Assembly: GCF_025938155.1 (NCBI RefSeq) | Contig: NZ_JAPCZG010000005.1 | Span: forward strand, 124,001 to 188,000 | Length of the DNA: 64,000 nucleotides | Source: Novosphingobium sp. KCTC 2891 | GTDB taxonomy: Bacteria; Pseudomonadota; Alphaproteobacteria; Sphingomonadales; Sphingomonadaceae | Direction of reading: 5' to 3' | Shown here: in pieces, positions 9,543-21,138 of the stretch | Layout of the letters: each line of letters begins with the position of its first letter | How positions within the stretch are numbered: the first letter of the stretch is position 1 | Notes under the pieces: generated by a model | What the model was told of the DNA's origin: nothing | What the model saw: the letters and a program-made list of their open reading frames with translations, nothing else | The model's database searches: none | Program-made: the position numbers and the translations under genes

Positions 9543-9586
9543 GCCCGGTTCGTCATTCCTGCGCAAGTGGAGGTGACGAACCGGGC
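9543..9586. terminator. Long palindrome after GH97 gene (terminator or REP-like)
   Basis: A perfect 13-bp inverted repeat (GCCCGGTTCGTCA at 9543-9555 against 9574-9586) with an 18-nt loop starts seven bases after the stop codon. There is no T run. The core CGTCATTCCTGCG resembles the widespread GTCATTCCCGCGAA-type palindromes of proteobacterial intergenic regions, so it may be a dispersed repeat that also acts as a terminator. Confidence 0.55.
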
Positions 9587-9627
9587 GTCTTGGAACGCCC
9601 ATTGCCCCGGCCGATACCGCAGTGCAA

Positions 9628-9664
9628 AAGTATGCACGCGGCCGGGCCCCCTCCTTGCATACTT
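9628..9664. promoter_or_regulatory. Inverted repeat in the zwf promoter region, candidate operator
   Basis: AAGTATGCA at 9628-9636 is repeated inverted as TGCATACTT at 9656-9664, 19 bases apart. It is the only AT-richer patch in the 218-base gap before zwf. The paired arms could be an operator for a sugar-responsive regulator of the Entner-Doudoroff operon. TTGCAT at 9655-9660 could also serve as a -35 element. No regulator gene is nearby, so this is inference. Confidence 0.4.
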
Positions 9665-9754
9665 ATGCGTGCTGAACCCGCGCGAAATCGGTTCTAGGGC
9701 AGGGGGGACAAAAGGGCCGGGGCCGCACCCGGAACGATAGGGAGACCCGCGTCG

Positions 9755-11195
<1,441 letters not shown>

Positions 11196-11203
<8 letters not shown>

Positions 11204-11815
11204 CGCCCCCGCCAGGGTGCGCTGGGCCGAGCCGGGCGATGCCGCGGCAGTCGCCGACCGCATCGCCGCCGAACTGGCGCAGCCCGGTCCCAAGCGCATC
11301 GCCTTCACCGGCGGCTCCACCCCGATCAAGGTGCTGGCGCTGCTGGCCGACCGCCCGCTCGACTGGTCGAAAGTCACCATCGCGCTCACCGACGACCGGC
11401 GCGTGCCCGACGATCACCCCGCGTCCAACTTCGGCAAGATCCACGCCGCGCTCGGCGCATCGGGCGCCCGGTTCGAGCGCCTGGTGGAAGGCATGGAGGT
11501 CGCCCCGTTCGATCTGGTCTGGCTGGGCATGGGCGAGGACGGCCACGTCGCCTCGCTGTTCCCGCACATGCAGGCGCTGGTGCGCCCCGGCCCGACGGTG
11601 ATCGCCACCACGCCGATCCCGCTTCCACCCGAAGCGCCGTTCGACCGGCTCTCGCTCAACCGCAAGGCGCTGAAGGCGACGAAGGAGATCATCCTCGTCG
11701 TCACCGGCGCATCGAAGAAGGCGCTGCTGGACCGCGTGCTCGCCGGTTCCGACGCCTATCCCGTATCCGATTTCCTGCGCGGCTACGGCCCGCCCGTCAC
11801 GATCTACTGGAGCGA

Positions 11816-11819
<4 letters not shown>
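11196..11819 (+). CDS. pgl: 6-phosphogluconolactonase
   Basis: A 207-aa protein of the glucosamine/6-phosphogluconolactonase fold, slightly shorter than usual (220-260). It carries the family segments FTGGSTP (about 41-47), [25 protein letters not shown] and TGASKKALL. It hydrolyses 6-phosphogluconolactone to 6-phosphogluconate. It overlaps the end of zwf by eight bases and its own stop overlaps the edd start, so translation of the operon is coupled. A GGGAG-like site lies in the end of zwf. Confidence 0.93.
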
Positions 11820-13639
<1,820 letters not shown>

Positions 13640-13665
13640 CCGGCAGACGGAAGGGGTAGGGGACA

Positions 13666-14634
13666 ATGCAACTCGTTGCCGTCGATATCGGCGGAACCCA
13701 CGCGCGTTTCGCGTTGGCGGAAGTGGCCGAAGGCCGCGTCGTCTCGCTGGGCGATGCGATCACGCTCAAGACCGCCGAGCACGCAAGCTTCCAGCTCGCC
13801 TGGCAGGAATACGAACGCATCGTCGGCACGCCGCTTCCCCGCGCGACCGCCATTGCCGTTGCCGGGCCGGTCGGCGGCGAGATCATCAAGTTCACCAACA
13901 ATCCGTGGATCATCCGCCCCGCGATGATTGCGGAAAAGCTGGGCGTCGACCGGTTCGTCGTGGTCAACGATTTTGCCGCCGTGGCGCACGCGGTGGCGCA
14001 GGCCGAACCCGCGCATTTCCAGCACCTTACCGGGCCTGACGAAGCGCTGCCCCAACACGGCACCGTCAGCATCGTCGGTCCCGGCACCGGGCTGGGCGTG
14101 GCGCAGCTGTGGCGCGACGGAGCGCGCTATCACGTGCAGCCGACCGAAGGCGGGCACATCGATTTCGCCCCGCTCGACGGGATCGAGGACGCAATCCTCG
14201 CCCGCCTGCGCAAGCGCCACCGCCGCGTTTCGGCCGAGCGCGTCGTCGCCGGCCCCGGCATCGTCGACATCTACGAAACGCTCGCCGTGATCGAAGGCCG
14301 CGCCTTCACCCCGCGTGAGGACAAGGAACTGTGGGCGCTCGGCACCTCGGGCGAGGACAGTCTCGCCGCCGCCGCCGTCGACCGCTTCTGCCTCTCGCTC
14401 GGCAGCGTCGCCGGCGATCTCGCGCTGGCGCATGGCGCATCGGCGCTGGTCATGGCCGGCGGCCTTGGGCTGCGCATCAAGGATACCCTGGTGCGCTCTG
14501 GTTTTGCCGACCGTTTCCGCGCCAAGGGCCGCTTCGAGGGGATGATGGCAGCGATGCCGGTGAAGCTCATCACCCATCCCCAGCCGGGCCTGTTCGGCGC
14601 CGCAGCCGCTTTCGCGCAGGCCCATCACGTTTGA
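13666..14634 (+). CDS. glk: Glucokinase
   Basis: A 322-aa ROK-independent bacterial glucokinase (Glk/hexokinase fold). The phosphate loop DIGGTHARFAL lies at about 7-17; NNPWII, VVNDFAAVAHA with the catalytic Asp, VGPGTGLGVA and TEGGHIDF follow in family order. It phosphorylates glucose from the glucosidases upstream, giving substrate for Zwf. It sits 26 bases after edd with AAGGGG at about 13650, and closes the operon; a hairpin with an 8-bp stem follows. Confidence 0.95.
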   Translation: MQLVAVDIGGTHARFALAEVAEGRVVSLGDAITLKTAEHASFQLAWQEYERIVGTPLPRATAIAVAGPVGGEIIKFTNNPWIIRPAMIAEKLGVDRFVVVNDFAAVAHAVAQAEPAHFQHLTGPDEALPQHGTVSIVGPGTGLGVAQLWRDGARYHVQPTEGGHIDFAPLDGIEDAILARLRKRHRRVSAERVVAGPGIVDIYETLAVIEGRAFTPREDKELWALGTSGEDSLAAAAVDRFCLSLGSVAGDLALAHGASALVMAGGLGLRIKDTLVRSGFADRFRAKGRFEGMMAAMPVKLITHPQPGLFGAAAAFAQAHHV

Positions 14635-14655
14635 TTCCGAGTTGATGCCCGGTTG

Positions 14656-14675
14656 CGCTTGGCGCTTGCCAAGCG
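14656..14675 (+). terminator. Hairpin after glk
   Basis: CGCTTGGC at 14656-14663 pairs perfectly with GCCAAGCG at 14668-14675 around a four-base loop, 21 bases after the glk stop. No clear T run follows, so it is either a weak intrinsic terminator or a 3' stabilising structure. Confidence 0.5.
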
Positions 14676-14700
14676 GCTTCGGGTGGCATAACCCTTCGAG

Positions 14701-14716
14701 TTAATCATTCGATTAA
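14701..14716. promoter_or_regulatory. Short AT-rich palindrome upstream of enoyl-CoA hydratase gene
   Basis: TTAATC at 14701-14706 and GATTAA at 14711-14716 form an inverted repeat directly before the ribosome-binding site AGGAGAGGG (about 14719-14728). It stands out against the GC-rich surroundings and could be an operator or part of a promoter. There is no further support. Confidence 0.3.
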
Positions 14717-14734
14717 ATCAGGAGAGGGTGCCCC

Positions 14735-15526
14735 ATGGAATTCGAAACCATCCGCCTTGAGCGCGTCGGCGCGGTCGCCAGGATCGTGCTCAACCGTCCG
14801 GAGCGGCTCAACGCCTGCCCGCCGCACATGGCGGTAGAAATTGCCGATGCGCTGACGCTGATGGGCAAGGACACGCGCGCACTGGTCATCACGGGCGAGG
14901 GCCGTGCCTTCTGTTCGGGCGCAGACCTTGCCGCCCGCGGCGACCGTCCTTCGCCGATCACCGGCGGCGCGGGCAGCTACAAGGCTCTGACCGAAGCCTA
15001 CAACCCGATGGTGGCGAAGCTGGCCAAGCTCAACGTGCCGATCATCACCGCGGTCAACGGCCCTGCGGCGGGCGTCGGCTGCTCGATCGCGCTTGCGGGC
15101 GATTTCGTCGTCGCCGGTCGCAGCGCCTATTTCCTCCAGGCTTTCGTCAACATCGGCCTCGTGCCCGATGGCGGTTCCAGCTGGATCCTGCCGCGCCTGA
15201 TCGGCAAGGCCCGCGCCACCGAAATGATGATGCTGGGCGAGAAGATCGGCGCCGAAAAGGCCGAAAACTGGGGCATGATCTACAAGTGCGTCGATGACGA
15301 CAAGCTTCAGGACGAAGCCATGGCGCTGGCCGAACGGCTCGCAAGGGGCCCGACCGTCGCGCTCGGCATGATGCGGCAGAACCTGCTCAAGGCGCTGGAA
15401 TGCGACCTGTCGGGCGCCCTGCTCGCCGAAGCCGAAGGCCAGCTCAAGGCCGGCGACAGCGAGGACTCTCGCGAAGGCGTCCTCGCCTTCCTCGAAAAGC
15501 GCAAGACCAACTTCTCGGGCAAGTAA
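14735..15526 (+). CDS. Enoyl-CoA hydratase/isomerase (crotonase) family protein
   Basis: A 263-aa crotonase-fold protein. The CoA/oxyanion-hole segments GRAFCSGADL (about 56-65) and GPAAGVGCS (109-117) are present. The two hydratase glutamates are not: Ser117 and Phe137 occupy the places of rat Glu144 and Glu164. Instead it has GLVPDGGSSWILPR (141-154), with Asp145 placed as in PaaG-type isomerases. It is therefore more likely an isomerase or a hydratase of altered mechanism than a standard enoyl-CoA hydratase. AGGAGAGGG precedes the ATG. It is monocistronic; its substrate cannot be told from the neighbours. Confidence 0.85.
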   Translation: MEFETIRLERVGAVARIVLNRPERLNACPPHMAVEIADALTLMGKDTRALVITGEGRAFCSGADLAARGDRPSPITGGAGSYKALTEAYNPMVAKLAKLNVPIITAVNGPAAGVGCSIALAGDFVVAGRSAYFLQAFVNIGLVPDGGSSWILPRLIGKARATEMMMLGEKIGAEKAENWGMIYKCVDDDKLQDEAMALAERLARGPTVALGMMRQNLLKALECDLSGALLAEAEGQLKAGDSEDSREGVLAFLEKRKTNFSGK

Positions 15527-15581
15527 GCCCGTCCCGTAAAAGGCAATTGAAGCCGCGCGCGGGTCGTGGTCTGGATGCGCC

Positions 15582-15953
15582 ATGCATCTCGACCACGATC
15601 CCGCCGCGCCTGCCGCCGATGCCATCGCTTTCGACGATTTCCTGAAAGTCGATATCCGCATCGGCACGGTGATTTCCGCCGAACCCTATCCCGAAGCGCG
15701 CAAGCCCAGCGTGAAGCTCCAGATCGATTTCGGCCCAGCCATCGGCGTGAAGAAAAGCAGCGCGCAGATCGCCGCGCTTTACGATCCCGCCGCGCTGGTC
15801 GGCCGGCAGGTGGCCGCCGTGGTCAACTTTCCCCCACGCCAGATCGGCAAGATGATCTCCGAAGTCCTGACGCTGGGCTTTGCCGATACCGAAGGCCGCG
15901 TGGTGCTGTTCGCACCGGACACCCCCGTGCCCAATGGCTCGCGCCTGTTCTGA
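15582..15953 (+). CDS. csaA: CsaA-like tRNA-binding domain protein
   Basis: A 123-aa protein made of a single tRNA-binding OB-fold domain. FDDFLKVDIRIGTV (about 17-30), the KPSVKLQIDFG strand, VKKSSAQI and VNFPPRQIGKMISEVL are close to the CsaA family, which is described as a chaperone or export-related protein and shares its fold with the C-terminal domain of MetRS. The N-terminal 15 residues (DHDPAAPAADA) are extra and the start is not set by a clear Shine-Dalgarno. Stop is 37 bases before the next gene. Confidence 0.88.
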   Translation: MHLDHDPAAPAADAIAFDDFLKVDIRIGTVISAEPYPEARKPSVKLQIDFGPAIGVKKSSAQIAALYDPAALVGRQVAAVVNFPPRQIGKMISEVLTLGFADTEGRVVLFAPDTPVPNGSRLF

Positions 15954-15990
15954 CGCCCTTGCAGCGGAGGGGCCGCATCCCCACCAAGGG

Positions 15991-16434
15991 ATGATGGCAC
16001 ATCCCGCGATCTGGACCATCGGCTACGAACAGACCACCATGGCCGCGTTCATCGCCGCCTTGCAGGCCGCCGGGGTGGAGGTCGTGGCCGATGTGCGCGC
16101 GCTGCCGCTCTCGCGCCGGCCTGGCTTTTCCAAGTCCGCGCTGGCTGCCAACCTGGCCGAAGCCGGCATCGCCTACCGCCATTTCAAGGCACTGGGCACA
16201 CCGCCCGATGGCCGCGCCGCCGCGCGCCGCCACGATCTTCCCGCTCTGGAGCAGATCTACGCCGGCCAGCTCGAACTCCCCGAGGCGATAGCCGCGGGCG
16301 CGCAGCTTGCCGATCTGGCCGCCACGCACCGCACCGCGCTGCTGTGTTATGAGCGGGAGGCCTGCGGCTGCCATCGCACCCTGCTGCGCAAGGCCGTGCT
16401 CCCCGGTTTCGAACCCGTCGATCTGGTGCCTTAG
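15991..16434 (+). CDS. DUF488 family protein
   Basis: A 147-aa protein of the DUF488 family: WTIGYEQTTMAAF near the N terminus, VVADVRALPLSRRPGF, YRHFKALGTP, and ALLCYEREACGCHRTLL near the C terminus. The function of this family is not established. The open frame extends upstream, but homology begins at the two adjacent ATGs (15991 and 15994). AAGGG lies immediately before the ATG, too close to be ideal, so the start is uncertain by a codon or more. The stop overlaps the convergent aroB stop by four bases. Confidence 0.85.
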   Translation: MMAHPAIWTIGYEQTTMAAFIAALQAAGVEVVADVRALPLSRRPGFSKSALAANLAEAGIAYRHFKALGTPPDGRAAARRHDLPALEQIYAGQLELPEAIAAGAQLADLAATHRTALLCYEREACGCHRTLLRKAVLPGFEPVDLVP

Positions 16435-17537
16435 CGCGCCAGTTCGTCGTCGAGGAAGGCCGCCACGTGGTCCAGGTTCACGTCCTTCGCCAGGAAGGTC
16501 TGGCCGATCCCGCGCATCAGCAGGAAGGGCAGGGTGCCCGCGTCCATCTTCTTGTCGTGCAACATATGGTCGGCCAGCCGCCGCCCGTCGCAATCGAGCG
16601 CCAGCGCCGCCAGCGAGGCGGGCAGCCCCACCGCGCCGATATGGGCGGCCACGCGCTCCGCGTCCTGCCCGTTCATCAATCCCTGCCGCGCCGAAAAGCG
16701 CGCCGCCAGCACCATGCCCAGCGCCACGCCCTCGCCGTGGAGCAGCCGGTCGGAAAAGCCCGTCTCCGCCTCCAGCGCATGGCCGAAGGTGTGGCCAAGG
16801 TTGAGCAGCGCGCGCACCCCGGCGGTTTCCTTCTCGTCCGCCGCCACGATGCGCGCCTTGGCCGCCACGCTGCGGGCAATCGCCATTTCGCGCGCTTCCG
16901 CATCGCCGGCCAGCAGCTTGTGCCCGCTCGCCTCGCACCATTCGAAGAACGGCGCATCGTCGATCAGGCCATACTTGACCACTTCGGCATAGCCGGCGCG
17001 CGTGTCGCGCAGGGGCAGCGTGTCGAGCGCGAGCGGATCGGCCAGCACGAGCGAAGGCTGGTGGAACGCGCCGACCAGGTTCTTGCCCATCGGCGTGTTG
17101 ATCGCGGTCTTGCCGCCCACGCTCGAATCGACCTGCGCCAGCAGCGTGGTCGGCATCTGGATGAAGCCGCAGCCGCGCTTGACCATGGATGCGGCAAAGC
17201 CCGTCAGGTCGCCGATCACCCCGCCGCCCAGCGCAATCACGTTGTCCTTGCGCTCCACTTCCTGCCCCAGCAGGAAATCGACCGTCTCGGCCAGGTACTG
17301 CCACGATTTGGTGCCTTCGCCCGCCGGCAGGATCAGCCATTCCGAGACGATCCCTTCCGCCGCCAGCGAAGCTTCGACCACCGCGCGCCAGTTGGCCGCG
17401 ACATTGTGGTCGGTCACCACCGCCACGCTGTTCTTGCGGATGAAGGGCCGGCAATGGGGGCCCGCCTCGGCCAGAATCCCGGCCTCGATGCGGACTTCAT
17501 ACGGTGCGCCGGCGATGGCGACAGGGATTACAACCAT
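16431..17537 (-). CDS. aroB: 3-dehydroquinate synthase
   Basis: A 368-aa NAD-dependent enzyme that cyclises DAHP to 3-dehydroquinate in the shikimate pathway. The NAD-binding ALGGGVIGDLTGFAA, QMPTTLLAQVDSSVGGKTAIN, the substrate loop GYAEVVKYGLI, and the zinc-binding NLGHTFGHALE are all present; family length is 340-370. Its start lies inside the last codons of aroK (10-base overlap), which is the usual aroK-aroB coupling. It converges on the DUF488 gene. Confidence 0.97.
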   Translation of the reverse strand: MVVIPVAIAGAPYEVRIEAGILAEAGPHCRPFIRKNSVAVVTDHNVAANWRAVVEASLAAEGIVSEWLILPAGEGTKSWQYLAETVDFLLGQEVERKDNVIALGGGVIGDLTGFAASMVKRGCGFIQMPTTLLAQVDSSVGGKTAINTPMGKNLVGAFHQPSLVLADPLALDTLPLRDTRAGYAEVVKYGLIDDAPFFEWCEASGHKLLAGDAEAREMAIARSVAAKARIVAADEKETAGVRALLNLGHTFGHALEAETGFSDRLLHGEGVALGMVLAARFSARQGLMNGQDAERVAAHIGAVGLPASLAALALDCDGRRLADHMLHDKKMDAGTLPFLLMRGIGQTFLAKDVNLDHVAAFLDDELAR

Positions 17538-18133
17538 GCGTCGATAGCCTTCAGGATCTTGTTCGCGGTGACGTGATGCGGCTGCTGGCCGCTGGTGATG
17601 TGAATGGCCGCCTGCTCGTAATGCGGGCGGCGCTCGTCGCGCAGGCGAGTCAGGATCTCGCGCGGGTCGCCCTGCTTCAGCAGCGGGCGGTTGTCCTTGC
17701 GCCCCACGCGCTCGATCAGCGTGTCCACGTCGCTGTCCAGCCAGACGGAGATCGCGCGGTCGAGGATCAGCCCCCGGGTCTGCGGATCGACGAATGCGCC
17801 GCCGCCCGTCGCCAGGATCTTGCGGTCCGCCGCAGAGCCTTCGCCGACAAGGCGCGCGATCACCCGCCGCTCGCCGTCGCGAAAATAAGGCTCGCCGAAC
17901 TGTGCGAAGATTTCGGGGATGGTCATGTGCGCGGCGCGCTCGATCTCTTCGTCGGCATCGACGAAGGGCAGGTCCAGCATCGTGGCGAGCCGCCGGCCGA
18001 CGGTGGTCTTGCCCACGCCCATCATGCCGACGAGCACGATCGGCCGGTCGATCCGGGCTGCGATCCGCGCCACGTCCGCCGGGTGGAGGCCGGCGATCGG
18101 GGCCGAAGGAGGGGGCGTCGCGTCGTGCTCCAT
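17528..18133 (-). CDS. aroK: Shikimate kinase
   Basis: A 201-aa P-loop kinase that phosphorylates shikimate. It has the Walker A GMMGVGKTT, the substrate motif DADEEIERAAHMTIPEIF, the lid/substrate residues FRDGERRVI and ILATGGGAF, and RDERRPHYEQAA. The open frame continues upstream; the ATG at 18133 leaves a 30-residue N-terminal extension before the fold, similar to other alphaproteobacterial AroK. An ATG at 18184 is an alternative, and neither has a strong ribosome-binding site. The gene is divergent from the small membrane protein at 18233 across a 99-base gap. Confidence 0.94.
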   Translation of the reverse strand: MEHDATPPPSAPIAGLHPADVARIAARIDRPIVLVGMMGVGKTTVGRRLATMLDLPFVDADEEIERAAHMTIPEIFAQFGEPYFRDGERRVIARLVGEGSAADRKILATGGGAFVDPQTRGLILDRAISVWLDSDVDTLIERVGRKDNRPLLKQGDPREILTRLRDERRPHYEQAAIHITSGQQPHHVTANKILKAIDAWL

Positions 18134-18232
18134 TGCCGCGCCGCCTATACTTGCGCTACTGCCCAGCGCAAGCGCCGTGGCCATGCTCGATGGACACGGG
18201 GCAAAGGTTCGCGTCGCAGCCGGTGAGGTCGC

Positions 18233-18370
18233 GTGAAAAAACATTTGTGGGTGGCGGGTGTGGCACTGGCGGTGCTCGTCGCAGTTCTGGTGGTGGCATG
18301 GATCAAGGGCGGGACAAGACCGACAGGCTGGATCGAGGTGCCGGTGACCGGCCCGGTCGTCCGCCGATGA
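18233..18370 (+). CDS. Small single-pass membrane protein, 45 aa
   Basis: A short frame beginning GTG AAA AAA CAT encodes 45 residues: a lysine start (MKKHLW), one hydrophobic helix (VAGVALAVLVAVLVVAW, residues 7-23), then a polar tail with IEVPVTGPVVRR. Its TGA overlaps the ATG of the next gene (ATGA at 18367-18370), and GAGGT lies at 18225-18229. The overlap and the clean N-in helix design support a real gene. I do not recognise a family; it probably acts with the exported protein encoded next. Confidence 0.65.
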   Translation: MKKHLWVAGVALAVLVAVLVVAWIKGGTRPTGWIEVPVTGPVVRR

Positions 18371-20217
18371 TCCGCGCGCGTCACCTCTTGCTCGCCTGCG
18401 CGGCCATCGTCGGCGCAACCGGCATGGTTGCGGCGCAGGAATCGCTGCTGCCGCCCGGTTTCGACGACAAGCCCGCGCCCGCCGCGCCGCGCTCCGCCGC
18501 GCGTCCGGCCCCGGCGCCTGCATCCGCGCGTCCCGCACCGCAGGCGTCCGCGCCTGCTTCTTCCGCGACATCGACCCCGGTGGTCCAGCCCCTGCCGGCA
18601 GACACCGGCGCCCCCGTCGCTGCGGCGGCGCCCGAGCGCGATCCGCTGGCCGGAATCGATCCGGCGCTGATCGACCAACTGGTCGAAAAGGTTCGCCCCA
18701 AGTACGATATCCCGCCCGACGCCCAGCGCAGCCTCGCCCGCGTGGGCGTGCTGGCAGAGCAGGACGGCGGCTTTCCCGCCGTATCGTCGCACTATCTCAA
18801 CGGCGCTTTCGTCGAAGGCGTGATCGGCCAGATGCGCGGGCCGCTCGTCTCGCGCTGGGGTCACATCCTGCTGCGCCGCGCGCTTGCCAGCCGGCTCGAT
18901 ACGCCGGTGGGCATGAACGGCGCGGACTGGGCCGCGCTGCGCGCCCAGCTCCTGCTGCGCATGGGAGAAGCCGACACCGCCCGCGCGCTGGTGCAGGAAG
19001 TGGACAGCGGCGTTTTCACCCGCAGCCTGGAAGATGCGGCGATGGCCGGCTTCCTCGCCACCGCCGATCCCGTGGGCCTGTGCCCCATCACCGCGCTCAC
19101 CGCCGCCGGCCGTCCGGGCTGGGACTGGGAACTGGCGCGCGCGATCTGCACCGCGTTCACCGGCGACGGACCGCCCGCGATGGCCCAGCTTGACCGCGCG
19201 CTGCGCCGGGGCACAGGGCAGAAGATCGACATCCTGCTCGCGCAGAAGTTCGCCGGTGCCGCCGCCAATTCGCGCCGCGCGGTGACCATCGAGTGGAAGG
19301 ACGTCGACGCGCTCACCCCGTGGCGCACGGGCATGTCGCTCGCCACCGGGCTGGAACCGCCCGAAGAGCTTCGCAAGAAGGCCGGCCCCGCCTACGCCTA
19401 TCTCGCCGCCCGCGCGCCGATGCTGCCGCTGGCAGCGCGCGCCGAAGCAGCCGACCTCGCCGCTGGGACCGGCATTCTGTCCAGCGCGGCGATGGTCGAC
19501 CTCTATTCGCAGATCGCCGCGATCGAGGACGGCGACGCCACCTGGTCACCGCTCGCCGCGCAGCTGCGCACGGCCTATGTCGCCCCGGACGAATCCGACC
19601 GCCTGGCCGCAATCAAGGGCCTGTGGGGCGATGGCGCCGATCCGGCCAAGTCCTATTCGCGCCTCGTGCTCACCGCCTACGCCGCGGCGCGCATGGTGCC
19701 CAACGAATCGCTCGCAGACGATGCCACGGGCCTCATCTCCTCGATGCTCACCGCCGGACTGGACCGCAACGCCATGCGCTGGGCGCCGTTCGTGCCGGCG
19801 GGCAGCGAGGGCTGGGGCCTGCTCGCGCTCGCTTCGCCCAACAAGCTGGCGGCGGTTGGCGCCGACACGCTCGATACCTTCCAGTCCAACGACAGCAGCA
19901 GCGGCGCCCTGCGCTCGCGTTTCCTGCTGGCGGGGCTGATGGGCCTCGGCCGGATCGACGCGGAGACGGCACGCACCTTCGCGGGCGAGCTCAAGGTCGA
20001 TCTTGGCCGCCAGACACGCTGGACCCGCGCCATCGATTCGGCCGCGGAATCGAACAATCCCGCGCTCGTCGCGCTGCTCGCCGGATACGGGATGCAGGGT
20101 GCGAGCTGGGACAAGATGACCGCCGTCCATCTCTACCACATCGTCTCGGCGCTGCGCCGCGTCGGTCTCGACGGCGAAGCACGCATGATCGCGGCCGAGG
20201 CGGTCTCGCGCGTCTGA
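18367..20217 (+). CDS. Exported alpha-helical protein of unknown function
   Basis: A 616-aa protein with a signal peptide (LLLACAAIVGATG, cleavage near VAA-QES at 23), a proline/alanine-rich linker (about 31-90), and then a long helix-rich body with many small helical pairs rich in Ala and Leu, suggestive of a tetratricopeptide-like solenoid. No catalytic motif is visible. It is translated by ATGA coupling with the 45-aa membrane protein, and xerD follows after seven bases. It should sit in the periplasm. I do not recognise the family; conserved hypothetical proteins at this aroK-xerD locus are the likely relatives. Confidence 0.85.
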   Translation: MIRARHLLLACAAIVGATGMVAAQESLLPPGFDDKPAPAAPRSAARPAPAPASARPAPQASAPASSATSTPVVQPLPADTGAPVAAAAPERDPLAGIDPALIDQLVEKVRPKYDIPPDAQRSLARVGVLAEQDGGFPAVSSHYLNGAFVEGVIGQMRGPLVSRWGHILLRRALASRLDTPVGMNGADWAALRAQLLLRMGEADTARALVQEVDSGVFTRSLEDAAMAGFLATADPVGLCPITALTAAGRPGWDWELARAICTAFTGDGPPAMAQLDRALRRGTGQKIDILLAQKFAGAAANSRRAVTIEWKDVDALTPWRTGMSLATGLEPPEELRKKAGPAYAYLAARAPMLPLAARAEAADLAAGTGILSSAAMVDLYSQIAAIEDGDATWSPLAAQLRTAYVAPDESDRLAAIKGLWGDGADPAKSYSRLVLTAYAAARMVPNESLADDATGLISSMLTAGLDRNAMRWAPFVPAGSEGWGLLALASPNKLAAVGADTLDTFQSNDSSSGALRSRFLLAGLMGLGRIDAETARTFAGELKVDLGRQTRWTRAIDSAAESNNPALVALLAGYGMQGASWDKMTAVHLYHIVSALRRVGLDGEARMIAAEAVSRV

Positions 20218-20224
20218 CGGGACC

Positions 20225-21106
20225 GTGCCCGATGATGCCGTCGCCGCTTTTCTCGCCATGCTGGCGGCGGAACGCGGCGCGGCGGCCAACACGCTGGATG
20301 CCTATCGCCGCGACCTGAAAGGCGCGCGCGAGCAGATCGGCGACCTTGTGCGCGCGGACAAGGACGATCTCGCCCGGCTTGCCGCCGCCTGGCAGGATCT
20401 CGCGCCGTCCAGCGTCGCGCGCAAATCGTCGGCCCTGCGCCAGTTCTACACATTTCTCCAGGACGAGGGCCTGCGCGCGGACGATCCTTCCGCCGCCCTG
20501 CCGCGCCCCCGCGCGCGCCGTCCCTTGCCGCGCCTGCTCGATCACGCCGAAATCGCGCGGCTGTTCGCACTGGCCGAGGAGGATGCCGTGGGTGGTCGGC
20601 CAGAAGCGGTGCGGATGCTGGCGCTGCTCGAACTGCTCTACGGTTCCGGCCTGCGCGCCACCGAGCTTGTCTCGCTCCCGCTTGTCTCCGTTCCCCGCGA
20701 CGTGCCGTTCCTGACCATCACCGGCAAGGGCGGGCAGCAGCGCATGGTGCCGGTGAGCGCGCGGGCAGGGCGTGCGCTCACCGCGTGGCTCGATGTGCGC
20801 CCCGGCGGCGGGCGCTTTGTCTTTCCCAGTCCGCGCGGCGGGCACCTGTCCCGCGTGCGCCTGTTCCAGCTGCTGCGCGATCTGGCCGGGCGAGCCGGGA
20901 TCGATCCCGAAAAGGTCAGCCCCCACGTCCTGCGCCACGCCTTCGCCACGCACCTGCTCGAAGGCGGCGCTGACCTGCGCGTCCTGCAAACGCTGCTCGG
21001 CCATGCCGACATCGCCACCACGCAGATCTACACCCATGTCGATTCGGCGCGGCTGGTGGCGCTGGTGAATGCACGCCATCCCCTGAGAGATATCGCTCCC
21101 GGTTGA
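20225..21106 (+). CDS. xerD: Tyrosine recombinase XerD
   Basis: A 293-aa site-specific recombinase with a complete catalytic set: Arg144 (GSGLRATEL), Lys168 (GKGGQQR), His234 and Arg237 ([13 protein letters not shown]), His260 (LLGHADI) and nucleophile Tyr269. The N-terminal SAM-like DNA-binding domain occupies about 1-85. XerC/XerD resolve chromosome dimers at dif. The call XerD rather than XerC rests on length and on the aroK-xerD-accA neighbourhood seen in other alphaproteobacteria. Start is GTG with a weak ribosome-binding site. It is not associated with any mobile element. Confidence 0.88.
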   Translation: MPDDAVAAFLAMLAAERGAAANTLDAYRRDLKGAREQIGDLVRADKDDLARLAAAWQDLAPSSVARKSSALRQFYTFLQDEGLRADDPSAALPRPRARRPLPRLLDHAEIARLFALAEEDAVGGRPEAVRMLALLELLYGSGLRATELVSLPLVSVPRDVPFLTITGKGGQQRMVPVSARAGRALTAWLDVRPGGGRFVFPSPRGGHLSRVRLFQLLRDLAGRAGIDPEKVSPHVLRHAFATHLLEGGADLRVLQTLLGHADIATTQIYTHVDSARLVALVNARHPLRDIAPG

Positions 21107-21138
21107 CCGGAGCCGCGCGCGCCCGTAGCGCGGGAACC

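Noticed and set aside
6966..9602. 878-codon open frame on the minus strand across the GH97 gene
   Set aside because: It is antisense to well-supported glycosidase genes. Long antisense frames are expected in high-GC DNA; the translation is rich in Arg, Gly and His with no domain.
20225..21106. Tyrosine recombinase as sign of an integrated element
   Set aside because: It is the core XerD in the aroK-xerD-accA neighbourhood; there are no attachment repeats, phage genes or base-composition shift.
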